Assembly: GCA_958510875.1 (NCBI GenBank)
Contig: OY294068.1
Location: forward strand, 35,134,297-35,198,296
DNA length: 64,000 nt
Reading direction: 5' to 3'
DNA from: Endomychus coccineus
Lineage: Eukaryota; Arthropoda; Insecta; Coleoptera; Endomychidae
The notes beneath the pieces were generated by a model that was not told the origin of the DNA, did no database searches, and saw only the letters and a list, made by a program, of their open reading frames with translations. The position numbers were made by a program, and so were the translations under genes. Positions 53,708-64,000 of the stretch are shown piece by piece. Numbering within the stretch: the stretch's first letter is position 1; every line of letters begins with the position of its first letter.

Positions 53708-53993
53708 GTGAGTAATACATTTTGACAAGAGTAACAGTTCTATTCCTCTCTCAAATCAGAATAGTAAATATTGCGTTACGAGAAAAATTATTTTACTAAA
53801 AATGTGCGGTTATTATCAATCAATCTTTGTATTGTGGGTCTTGAAATTTGAACGATTTGGCGCCTAATCCTGACAACATACTTGGATCCATGCGCCAGCT
53901 GGTGGCTGAGCGAGGGACTACGAGTTTGGCGACATGTAAGAGACTCATGTCAAACATAGAGATTCCAGACCTATATATGACCGTGATTACAAC

Positions 53994-55142
53994 TCAAAGG
54001 CATGAAACGTTTCTTCATTTATGATTGAAATAGCCGCGAGTTGACCGTGACCTTCCTTCATTATGTGCATGGTGAAATCATAAAAAAATACTATAGAATA
54101 GTGCCATTTGGATGATGAGATACAATATGAACCGTAAAACCTAGCATGTAAGCGCGGTAATCGGTTAACTTCAGATTTATGACAACTTAATGTTGGTTCT
54201 GGCCTGATACCACGATATGTCGTACATAACGCAAGATGATGAGATTATAATAATTATATTGTCATTGATATACGTTCATAGAGTATATTATAACATATGG
54301 AAAGTTCATAATACTACTTTAAATTTGAGCGAGTCAAAGGGCCACCACATGCTTCTCGAATGTTCTATAAATTTCACACAATTTCAAGTGATTAAAAAAT
54401 TGCACAATGTGCAATTAAGGCAATGACGAGCCGATAACTACAAGTACATAGTTAGTACATGATAAAGGTGTGATATTATTTTTCAAAGCGGTCCTTCGCT
54501 CACACAGAACTCGAATAGCACTAACTAGAATTTCAACGTGAACTACAATAGTCTAGGAATCGGAATACCTCTATGAACCGATTGTCGGAGCTTCATCTAT
54601 GTATTCAATTCGTAATCTAAGAATCGCTTACGAAGAACTACAAGTTTAGGTAAAAGCACATACAACTTTGAACTTGGGATTAAAATTAAGGTCTAGCTCA
54701 CATAGAACCTCTGGCCACAGCTTAATAAGCTGTGCTCTGGCACCACTTATGAATCTGTTTCCACAGATATATCATGTGAAAACCATGAATTACTTACTGG
54801 TCTATTATTTTATAGTTTAAATTTTAGCGATGAGCAGGCCTTGCCATTAATTGACTATATATACCACGAACAAAATGCAAGTTTAAGAAATCTATGAATT
54901 GTATACAAATCAATTGTTTTCAGAATTGTTGCTCAGTCAAAATTTTTGTAATCTTCTAGTGTATCTCTGTAAAATTTTGAGTTTACTTTTATTCAAATTA
55001 ATTGATAAGAATAACGATCGATAGAGAATATCCTTTACGATATTGCAACCGTTGAGAAGCGAAATTCAAGATTTAGAAAAAATTTACCAAGTCTTAACCT
55101 AACAGATTCCAAGCCGGGCAATAGATACAGTTGATAAGAGAT
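53994..55142. other. Intergenic, no gene seen
   Basis: AT-rich. It contains the short palindrome 54716-54734 with 7-bp flanking repeats. The last 250 bp precede the Gly-rich ORF and could be its 5' part. Confidence 0.4.
54716..54734. repeat. 19-bp palindrome with 7-bp flanking direct repeats
   Basis: Arms CACAGCTTA and TAAGCTGTG around one base, flanked by CTCTGGC at 54709-54715 and 54735-54741. It resembles the P-like scars at 6090, 38264 and 63219 but has a duplication one base short. Confidence 0.5.
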
Positions 55143-55457
55143 ATGGCACATTTCAGAAACAGACAAGGTGGACAGTCGCAGAATATGTTTGATGGGATGA
55201 ACAATATGGGGGGCCAAGGTGGCTTTCCAGGCGGTAATTTCGGCGGAAGTCCAGGATTCCCAAATAATAACATGATGTCTCCTGGTGGTTTTGGCGGACA
55301 AGGACAGAATTGGTGGCAAGGAAATCAAGGAATGATGAATCCATCATCGAACATGATGAATCAACCAGGAATGTTTGACGGAGCTAATAATAGTCCCTTC
55401 GGCATGTCTCCGATGGGTGGGAATGATCAACAACAATTTGGATATGGATCATACTAA
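55143..55457 (+). CDS. Gly/Asn/Met-rich low-complexity protein, hnRNP-tail-like
   Basis: 104 residues from ATG at 55143 (context GATATGG), with an in-frame TAG 21 bp upstream. The content is GGF, GGN, NNM and MGG repeats with aromatic spacing (NFGGSPGF, NWWQGN) and the end QQQFGYGSY. Such prion-like tails occur in RNA-binding hnRNP proteins, but no RNA-recognition motif is found upstream. AATAAA at 55562 is about 105 bp after the stop. It could be the last exon of a gene (the AG of CATTTCAG at 55158 is a possible acceptor), a truncated retrocopy or a small independent gene. Not identified. Confidence 0.5.
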   Translation: MAHFRNRQGGQSQNMFDGMNNMGGQGGFPGGNFGGSPGFPNNNMMSPGGFGGQGQNWWQGNQGMMNPSSNMMNQPGMFDGANNSPFGMSPMGGNDQQQFGYGSY

Positions 55458-55561
55458 ATTTTGAATCTTAAGTTTTTTAGATGTTTAGCCTTGTGAATGA
55501 TTCTATTGTTGCTTGGTTAGTTCAGTACTCTATGATTTTATTAAAAATTGTATCAAAATTA

Positions 55562-55567
55562 AATAAA
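55562..55567 (+). terminator. Polyadenylation signal AATAAA
   Basis: Canonical hexamer about 105 bp after the stop of the Gly-rich ORF. Supports transcription, or descent from a transcript, of this unit. Confidence 0.5.
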
Positions 55568-57096
55568 TGCCTGTAATTATAAATCCAGAATCTTTTTATG
55601 ATCGAGGACCGAGGTGTAAATATTTAATGATGCCACCCCTCATTCAAAATTGAAGCGTTTCAGTTAAGTTTGTTACTTATGTAATAATAAATACATCTGC
55701 GTAATGAGTAAATATTGTGAAGTGAATCAATAGTATTAATGTTAAAAGGATATCTCCGACCTAACCAACACCTAACGCACCTCAATCCGCTCGATACTTT
55801 TATCAACAACCAAACGTTCATAATCATAAATACGCCTAATGGCTTGATATTTATATCCAGAAAATCCAAATCTCACAAACAGCAGTTTGATGCATATTCT
55901 ATAATAATTTAGCAATTCAGAAAAGTGTAGGTAATGCTGTTATTACTGTGTAGTATTATGGATAGTTATTTAAGGTTTGAGACCAACCACCATCGAAGTA
56001 AAGAACATATTATTGTGTCCCCATAGGTTTATAAAATAACTACATACACATGTTCGACATTCAATCAAAAATTATGGGCAAATACCAAATTCATCCAAAA
56101 TAGTGTTCATATTAGAAATTACAGAAATGTCATCGTTAAATTTAATTGTTTGACATTTCTCGAAATTTGTTTTGAATACAAACATTCTGTATTTCACGGA
56201 ACGATTCAGATTGATTCACTTTGACTTGCATAAGATTTTTAATTTCCAGAGTATTATAAGATATGTAAACAATTCCCAGGAGTTTCAGATGTAGATTGGT
56301 AAGTTGTACTTTTTACTCCTGTTTTGTTCGTAAATACGTGTCAATCTATCATCTAAATCTATACAGGTATTATAAAAAATTGTTCATGTTTGCACTTTTG
56401 TTAACAAAACAGCTTTCGGACATTCCTGCTGGTCGAATGTAAATGATTGTAGGAGCAGAAAATATATTGGAAATGATTTAGAAACTGCTAATGAAAAACG
56501 TTATATTATACTCTATGTTACATTGAAATTGAAAATTAACTGCATAATGTATTTCACAGCTCTATTTTTCATACTGACACCTGCTGTCAGGTGGAGTCGA
56601 AACTATTCACACTATAATATAGAACCTTGTTTCATGAATCCTGCTGTTACATGAACTATCAAAATTTGTCACAGAGTAAACGTACAAAGTAAACTGACTT
56701 TACATCTATGTCACTTGAATCTTAAAATGATAATTTCGGACACTTATGCAGGTTAAATATATACGTGTGATACATATTTATAACCAGAAAAACACGGTTG
56801 TCATTACGGTTGAATAAAAAACTATAATTCCATTTGAAAAACTAAAGATGGATGTCAAAAATACCACTCCAAACGGAGATACCGCGCCCAATAACAATTC
56901 AGTTCCCATTTTCACCACTTTAAAGCAAAATTTCAAATCTATACGACCAATAGGAACGGCGCAATCGTCAGCACAGTGAGTTATGCACTTATGCATACAC
57001 ATATATATCATGTCAAAAATAGTCCAGATCGATTCAGAAATGCTGAAAACGGATATGTCCGCGAGAATCCGGGGAAAAAAATAAAATGGCAAATGC
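55568..57096. other. No gene seen
   Basis: AT-rich intergenic sequence. Short open frames in it (for instance 56778-57092, minus) have hydrophobic, low-complexity content and no recognisable family. Confidence 0.4.
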
Positions 57097-57771
57097 TACT
57101 GACTGATTCACTCACTCATTACGAAATCTCCGAAACTATAAAGACCATCGACTTGAAATTTGGTAAGTAGGTTCCTCATACAACGTAGGCACCCACTAAA
57201 AAGGGATTGTTCGAAACTTAATATAATCAGGTACAATTTACATGACAGACAGTTCCATAGATTAATGGACCATTGTCACGGTTCAGGCTATCTATGGCAG
57301 ACAACACATGTAACGTTTACCATGAAAGCTGATACATTGATAGTCAAATTATGTCCTTGACAGACAACCCAATAACATCGATATCCTTGTCAATACAAAT
57401 ATACGTTCACACGACAAGAGATTAATTTCACCTTTTTCCATTCCTTTAGCAGTTTCTACTCATTTCAAATATTACGCATTTAGTCTTGAAAATTGAGTTG
57501 CCGCTTTTCAGTTTCTGCGGGCATAGCCCGCGGATAACAGCAAGTTTATATATAAAAGACAAATACCACTGAGTCACTCGATCGTCATGAAATCCCCGAA
57601 ACTATGGAGCGGACCGACATGAAATTTGGCATGTAAATTCCTTATACAACATAGGCACGGATTTTTCGGAACTCAATCCCAAACGGGGTAAAACGGATTA
57701 GATATATTTTGACGTTTTTGACAGCCAATATAATCTCATACAATTTACATGACAGTTCCATAGATTAATGG
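57097..57771 (+). repeat. Two direct copies of a transposon-like repeat
   Basis: 57097-57190 and 57563-57660 share CTGA-TCACTC, TACGAAATCTCCGAAACTAT and TTGAAATTTGG. A second block, ACAATTTACATGACAG with TTCCATAGATTAATGGA, is at 57233-57267 and about 57738-57770. The unit period is about 470-505 bp. Between them GCGGGCATAGCCCGC forms a short hairpin (57518 region). Class unknown. Confidence 0.6.
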
Positions 57772-60445
57772 ATAAAATGTATTCCGTCGGTGTTCAAGAA
57801 CATCTAAAAATTCTGTATAGGTTCATTTTTTGAATGCAGGTTACTTCCCATATTTGACTCGGTCATGCATGCCAATACGACGGTCTAGTGACCTAATTTT
57901 ATTTTCAATTACAACATCTATTGTTCATTTTATATAATTATCGCTCCACCTCTGGTTAACTGATTGAACGACTACATGTGGGAATATGTGATAAGGAACA
58001 TACAGATTGAGTCAGATCAAGCGGCGTATAGGATTAATGTGAGAGCCAGACGCGTCGTATTGCTAATAAGATAAACAAGAGAAGAAGTTGGGTTGTGCGA
58101 TAAGGAAAGGGGAGTGTCAATCTGTCAATTGCACGGTCGAATTGTTAGTTAGTAAGATTTAGACATGGGTTATTTAGCGATCTGTGTTATTTACCAACTG
58201 TTGTTTCATAAAATAAACTCCGTCAATGTAGCATATTTTGTCTAATATCAAATAGCAACTGCTATTTTGTAACTCTTATTTGAAACAGTTATTTTGAGAT
58301 TTAATAAAAAGCACTAATAGCACTTGGTATTGTGATTATGGTATTTCTATTTCGAAATACAGTTTTGCCCATCTCTAGTAAAAATACTGGTTTGTGTCGT
58401 TCGTTGAGAGGTACTGACATGCGCCTTATGTGTTTCAGGTTCGGATACATGCTATTCTCATCTGCGTCGATTATTTATCGCACATATCAACTGGCAATAC
58501 ACCGGGCTATTTGACTCAATCTGTATACAAAACAAGGCCTCGTTGAATAATTTATGAAATTGAAAGAGCCAAAAAATCAGAAGCATCGCTACCAAAATTA
58601 TACGTTGAAAGCATTTATGTTCGTCTAGAACAAAATTAAATTAAATTCGTTTTTTTAATATCACTGTTTAGACCCACTTATTACATGCAGTAACAAAAAT
58701 GTTCGGTTGTACTAAAATGAAGACCGATTGTAATTATTTTGTAATTTCACAACCTCGGTGGAACTATGTCTCAATATAAGCGTTTTCAATTTGATAACGG
58801 AAATTTCTCCTGCAACGCAAAAACGAACCAGACAATGCGCAGCTTATGGTGATTTTTCTTCCTTAGAGAAGATGAGGCTATAATTCAAATATCAAAAATA
58901 GAGGTTATAATTAAAAAAAAAGAAAAGATGTATCGGTATGAATGACAAATAAAAGTAACCTAAATCAAAAAATTGACTTGTTCTAATGTTTTTCAATATA
59001 TGTGTATGTACCAAAGAAACTAATGTTATGTGTTAATTCCGTTCCACGCTGTATATTGCAGCACGTGGATAATTATTCAATTTCACGATGGGAGTTGTCT
59101 GCTGTTACTATAAGAACTATTCTTATTATATCTTGGAATTATAACAATTTACGAAATTTTGTAAGTAATACATAATTTTGATGACAAGCCTAAAATAATT
59201 TCTTGCAAAATTCCATGATCCAAAGCAACCACCTGATAAGGCAACTGGTGTTTGTGTTAGCAACATGATGTAAGTATTTCGGATCAGTATGTGATGTTTT
59301 ATAAGTATAACATGACTGCTCGATCGAGTGCATTTTAAACAATTGACTTGATGCATTAAATATGATACTCCAGTAGAAAGTTTAAAAAACTTTCAATAGT
59401 TCAAAGATCTGTTTCGCAATTAAACAAACCAAAATAAACTATATTCTTAGACATTTAAAAATAACATTGCAGTAGCTGAGCGACTGCATTATGTTGACAT
59501 TATCCTGCTAAGTTAGCTTCTATGTAACAACTTTTTCATATAGAAAGCATACACACATCATTCGTAATAATTTATGTGTAATGATCTAGCAAGCGAAACA
59601 TGTCATAACATTCTAATTAACATCTATTCAAAATTCAAAAATAGACATAAATTAATAGTGAATTAATTTGTTTATTTCATGATAATTCTGATATTTACTT
59701 TGTCTGTATCCGTTCTGAGTAGAAATAAACGATAATTTCTTTCAATGAATTTAAAGCATTCCAAGTAAAACAACCAATTATTGACAAAGATATGGTCCTG
59801 AATAAAAATTATCTACACTATTTACTCATGATGTCGTAAAATAATACACTGTTTATATTATTATTGTTCTAATGCTTCAAGGTGGGACATCATATTGATG
59901 TCCCACCTGTCATAAGTATAGTTACTATGGTTAATGACAGCGTTTCTAAATGATTGGTGGAGGGTGGAAGAAGCGAAGCGCAAACGACATTCATAATGTG
60001 CATTATATTTCCATCCCATAGCAAAATATCCAAGAAATTTTTAGAAAATTGTTAAGGAACATTCACAGTAGACTCCTACAAAAACTTTCATCAGAGTTTA
60101 CACCAAACTTTCAAGATAGTTAGCACTTCAGGTTAACTCAATTTGTAGCTACCTCCACGTGGTGTGTTCTGGGTTGGTTTTGACAAATAAGTCCCAAACA
60201 AATATTTATCACAAATGTGCTAAATGGTGCTGTGTGAACTCGAATTTGTCCCATGCCGAATTGCTCACTGGTTGTAAACGTCTATTATCAAGAGCTCATC
60301 AAGTTTATAATGAACATTTTTGGCAAATAAATGCCAACATGCGAGAAATAATCCGAAGAATTCTCGAAATATTCAAGGGTACCTGACCCCATCTAGCTCT
60401 GTGACATAATATTTCGATGTTTCCTGCAAGTAATTCCTAGTATAT
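57772..60445. other. No gene seen; one hairpin
   Basis: AT-rich intergenic sequence. Apart from the perfect 12-bp-arm hairpin at 59881-59907, I recognise nothing. Confidence 0.4.
59881..59907. repeat. Perfect short hairpin
   Basis: Arms GGTGGGACATCA and TGATGTCCCACC around TAT. No 8-bp flanking duplication, so it is not counted among the scars. Confidence 0.8.
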
Positions 60446-60699
60446 GATACTAGATAGACCAGGATAGGAAACTACTTATGTCACGCTATAGAGCACGGTA
60501 AGTCAATAGACAGGAATAACCTACCTACTATAGTAGGCCATGAGTCTTCTTGATTCTTGCTGAAGTAGAGAAAGGTAGCTCGTGAACTATAGTTCTACGG
60601 TTTTTCGCATCCATATTATACAGAGATAAATACTCTTGCTGACCTGGTATCTTATTCCTTCCATCCACTAGAGTTTCCTATCATGTCTATCTAGTATCC
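60446..60699. mobile_element. Inverted-repeat element (MITE-like), family F
   Basis: GATACTAGATAGACCAGGAT and, at the other end, ATCATGTCTATCTAGTATC are inverted copies over about 26 bp (60446-60472 and 60674-60699). The interior of about 200 bp is non-coding. No target duplication was found. Confidence 0.55.
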
Positions 60700-62000
60700 A
60701 CGCATGAAAGTTTTGTCCATATAGTTTTTATAACTATATGGTTTTGTCTCGTGCCTAGACTTATTTGACAGGTGTCAGAGGGTTCCTGTGTTACATTGTT
60801 GGAATCGGCTACTACGACTACGTGACCAAAATATTGTGCGGTGGTCCAAAACTAAATTTTTCAGGTTGCCCACACTGTGAATATGACTATAGAATGCACA
60901 ACAATTAAATGGAATCACAAATAGGGAAATTAGAAACTAGACAAGCGAATGCAAAACGAAATGATGATGTGATTCCAACATTTCGGAAATTCTTGATATA
61001 CATGGGCACGTTATATAATTATCACTACTGGTCATAATTTAATTCTTATTCTTCATTCGAAGAATGGTTGCAACGATGTTGAAATTGATATCATATTCAA
61101 TTAGAAGGCTCTATGAATTGGTACAAACATTTTCATGCACGTGCAAAATAATTTACCTATCATATTCTTCACTCAGGCTTACTTTCATTCACCAAGAGTC
61201 AACTCTGAAAACAATAAATAAGTATGCACCGCAAGCATCAGTTCATTATAATCATTCTAATGTAATGGAGAATTTACATGACATCCTTTGAAACGTCCCA
61301 AATGTATTAAAGTGGAGAGTGCAACGAACTCCAAGAAACTGTAATGACTAACACATTAATAATGTCGAAGACGGTGAAATATGCTCCCTAATAAAGCTAT
61401 CACGATAGTTAGTATTGACAAACGATTACAAGCGGATTAAGTAAAACTTCAAGACATTTCTCTCAAAATCACACAAACCAACCTTTTAATCCATCTAGTG
61501 ATAAATCTATTTAGGCGACGCTTTTTACCCATTATTTCAACGAAATTTTATTACAGACTGGTGCATGTGCATCAAGCGAACATCGTGATTCAGATGGAAC
61601 TGATTCAAAGCGAGGAAATGTAGGAATTCCCTCGGGTGTGTATTTATAGCACCCTAAACTATTCGGATATACTAAGTTTATCACGTGCCAAATCTTAGCA
61701 GATTTAAAACGTTACAAGTCACTTGAATTAAGTTTTGTTAATTTATCTTTAATAAAGATCAACGTTGCACTTAAAATTTCCCCTTCTTAATAAACATGGT
61801 ATGTGGAGAAAATATGACTTTATTATCATCATTAAATCTCGATAGAATTTAGGGATAATTATTCATAGAATGATATCATTAGGTTTAACTTTCAGAAATT
61901 ACAAAGCTGTAACCAAAAATATAGTTTTCGTGGAGATGAGCAGAATTTATCTATATAATCACATCCATTGGACTCATTGGAGGTTGGAGGTATTCATTTA
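60700..62000. other. No gene seen
   Basis: AT-rich intergenic sequence with only short, unremarkable open frames. Confidence 0.4.
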
Positions 62001-62008
62001 TTCAATAC

Positions 62009-62223
62009 CATAGAGATCATATAGAATAGAGGCGTAAAGCCGGTATATTGCCTATACATAAGTTGGTACGCAACGTTTGAAAGATTACCGAGGCCCCACT
62101 CCGCTGTTTAAGCTCTCCTCACTTCGTTACCTTATTTACTAGGAGTGGGGCCCTTGTATACTCCGATGCATCCTGCGCTTTATTACCGCGCGCTTTACAC
62201 CTCTATTCTATATGATCTCTATG
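62009..62223. mobile_element. P-like MITE family G
   Basis: Ends CATAGAGATCATATAGAATA (continuing GAGG-GTAAAGC) and complement, over about 32 bp. Target duplications TTCAATAC (62001-62008) and TTCAACAC (62224-62231) match at 7 of 8. The interior includes the inverted words GGCCCCACTCC and GGAGTGGGGCC (62092-62152). 215 bp, non-coding. Confidence 0.85.
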
Positions 62224-62436
62224 TTCAACACCATATGTCAGTAGAGGTTAAGCTATAGAGTGATTGTAGTGTTAAATGCGAGGACACAGATGAAGAGTTC
62301 ACGGATTGTCAGACTACACTATACATTGGAGAACCACAGATTGATAGGCCATAAAGCACATACAGCAACCATTACCATAAACTTCCTACATGAACGAGGT
62401 ATTCAAATCATGAATTGGCCTGCGATTAGCTCAAAT

Positions 62437-63371
62437 CACGGTATAATATAATGGTAGTGCGTCTCGTATATTAAAAGCGTAGCCAAAGTCTGTGAACTTG
62501 CAACTCTTGCCGCCAGGATCGCTACAGACGGATGTAAGAGGAGCTATACGGCGCACAGAGGGTAAATTCGCAATACACAACTGCCTAATTCCTCAAAGTT
62601 AGAATATCACAAATCGCTATCTGAATATTATGTACAAGTTGTTTCTGCCGTATACAAGTTATACGGCATATAGTTTTTCCTTAACAATGAATATTACTGA
62701 GATAGATAAGACCATATATTTCCATATTTATATTTGATCAATTTTCGACCAAACATCAAACTCTCACAATCCTATGAATAAATTATGGCATTCCTTCGTA
62801 ATGTCTCATATTTTCATGACAAAATGTCAAATAATATCACATTGAAATTATTTTAACCTAATTTTTCTTCGGTGTGAAATTATCTTACCGAATATCCCGA
62901 GTGCACAAATTAATTTCAGGGAATAATTTTGAACATGGGATATTATAAGTGATAATAACTGATATGAATGATAACACGAGGTAAGATATTAATAACGAAA
63001 GTTGCAAAACTTACAACTTGTCACAAATCTGACATCGCAACTAATACACATTCTATAATTCATTGTAGAAATTTAGAAATAGACGATAACTTTCATAATT
63101 TTCGAGAGTTCAATCCTGGTCAGAGCTCAGGTAGATAACGATTTTGTTTACATTACATGTCGGTAAAAAATTAAAAAATCAGCTTATCTTCGTTCTCGCC
63201 GTTTAGCTCCTCTTACATCATAGATAACTTTACTACCGGTAGTAGAGTTATCTATGTCTTACATCCGTCCGTAGCGATCCTGGCGGCAAGAGTTGTAAGT
63301 TCACAGACTTGGGCTACGCTTTCGTCATGTATAACAGTATACGAGACGCACTACCATTATATTATACCGTG
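62437..63371. mobile_element. P-like non-autonomous element family I with long TIRs
   Basis: Starts CACGGTATAATATAATGGTA and ends with the complement; exact 8-bp duplication GCTCAAAT at 62429-62436 and 63372-63379. Terminal inverted repeats run about 110 bp. The right one contains a 38-bp scar (63219-63256) that the left one lacks. The first bases CACGGT resemble family A. No coding sequence in the 935 bp. Confidence 0.9.
63219..63256. mobile_element. 38-bp P-like excision scar of family C in family I
   Basis: Two 19-bp halves, CATAGATAACTTTACTACC and GGTAGTAGAGTTATCTATG, are tips of the family C terminal repeats fused head to head, with one mismatch. The exact 8-bp repeat TCTTACAT lies at 63211-63218 and 63257-63264. 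The left repeat of the host element has one unbroken ATGTAAGA (62532-62539), the empty site. Confidence 0.9.
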
Positions 63372-63379
63372 GCTCAAAT

Positions 63380-64000
63380 CGAACACGTTCGGGATTTGTT
63401 AGACCGGCGTATTCGGAAGCGTCCAAACAAGGTCGAATTTGATCGGGAACCGGCCTAGCATACCTACTTGCACCTCAAACTCTCCTGCAGCTAGAAGTAT
63501 ACCCCTAGAAAATCTACGAAGAATCATAAGGATTATGCCAAGGAGGTGTCACGAAGTTATTTGTACTGGTGGAGAACACACGATATACTGATCCTCACAA
63601 AAAGTCAATTCCAAAATGTTTTGCACTGAAGATCCATCTATCGCCACTTTGATTTTCGTATTGTTTTTAAATCGTTAATCATATCTTAAGAATAAATGAT
63701 TTCTTGATTCTTAAATTTGTTTGAATGTCTCATATGAATATTATCTCTACAATAAATATTATACAGAAACAAAGAAGTGTTCCTGCAATTCTTTTGAGCA
63801 AAGGAACTAAACAAAATAACAGATTCGACGGTTACTCGTATAAATTCATTCAAATTGAGTACTAAAATATGAATCAAACACAAATTTAGACCTATTAACA
63901 ATTATTTTACCAAGTTGGTATCCTTAGAATGATATCTTAACTGGATGTTTCATCGATCTGTCGAATTAAACTATCAACCAACGACGCCGAGATGACATTT
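63380..64000. other. No gene seen at the right edge
   Basis: AT-rich sequence with no recognisable feature up to the end of the window. Confidence 0.4.

Larger units (their letters stand above)
53032..53985 (+). mobile_element. P-like element family A, copy 4, with intact THAP exon
   Basis: The left end CTCGGTCGTATATACAGG and right end ATATATGACCGTG are flanked by ATTACAAT (53024-53031) and ATTACAAC (53986-53993), a 7 of 8 match. In order it contains a 240-bp insertion (53085-53324), a 16-bp scar (53396-53411), a THAP exon (53477-53707) and the family's right end. Like copy 2 it lacks the catalytic transposase, so it is an internally deleted derivative. Confidence 0.85.

Noticed and set aside
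57253..57297. CATAGATTAATGG ... CTATCTATG as a family C-like mini-element
   Set aside because: The flanking 8-mers differ, and CATAGATTAATGG belongs to the local direct repeat also present near 57758.
59881..59907. Perfect hairpin as a further excision scar
   Set aside because: The flanking 8-mers TGCTTCAA and TGTCATAA match at only 4 of 8, and the palindrome does not begin with CA.

Overview
The window reads as AT-rich insect nuclear DNA, most likely from a beetle (order inferred only). It shows spliced genes with GT-AG introns, some only 52-58 bp, insect-type gene content (exuperantia, vulcan), and introns loaded with LINE, Penelope-like, hAT, mariner-like and P-like elements. No prokaryotic features, rRNA genes or CRISPR arrays were seen.

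Four conserved genes can be reconstructed exon by exon. (1) exuperantia, minus strand, 534-3719; it runs off the left edge and carries a hAT remnant in its intron. (2) Peroxisomal multifunctional enzyme type 2 (HSD17B4/Mfe2), plus strand, 6702-21979: 11 exons, 712 residues, ending in the peroxisomal signal AKL. (3) Rad51, minus strand, 25909-31192: 5 exons, 335 residues, convergent with Mfe2. (4) A GKAP/SAPAP (DLGAP) protein, the vulcan homologue, minus strand, 35533-50282: 5 coding exons, 651 residues. exu and Mfe2 are head to head, and Rad51 and vulcan are in tandem. The genes are not functionally linked; this looks like ordinary shared neighbourhood. A small Gly/Asn/Met-rich ORF at 55143-55457 may be a fifth gene or a retrocopy. 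The right quarter of the window is otherwise gene-poor.

The striking content is a dense set of P-superfamily-like DNA transposons, or elements that resemble them. At least nine insertions from several terminal-repeat families have ends starting with CA and 8-bp target duplications that are exact or nearly so. One family (A) still carries a THAP zinc-finger exon. Another (C) carries a piece of P-type transposase catalytic domain inside a vulcan intron. There are also very short palindromes (16, 22, 25 and 38 bp) with 8-bp direct repeats on both sides. They are best read as excision scars that kept the tips of both terminal repeats. Three of them have an unoccupied paralogous site elsewhere in this window. 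One scar inside family A seems to have become a new transposon end, giving a 138-bp mobile module upstream of Rad51. I regard this nested insertion, excision and re-use of scars as the most interesting signal here.
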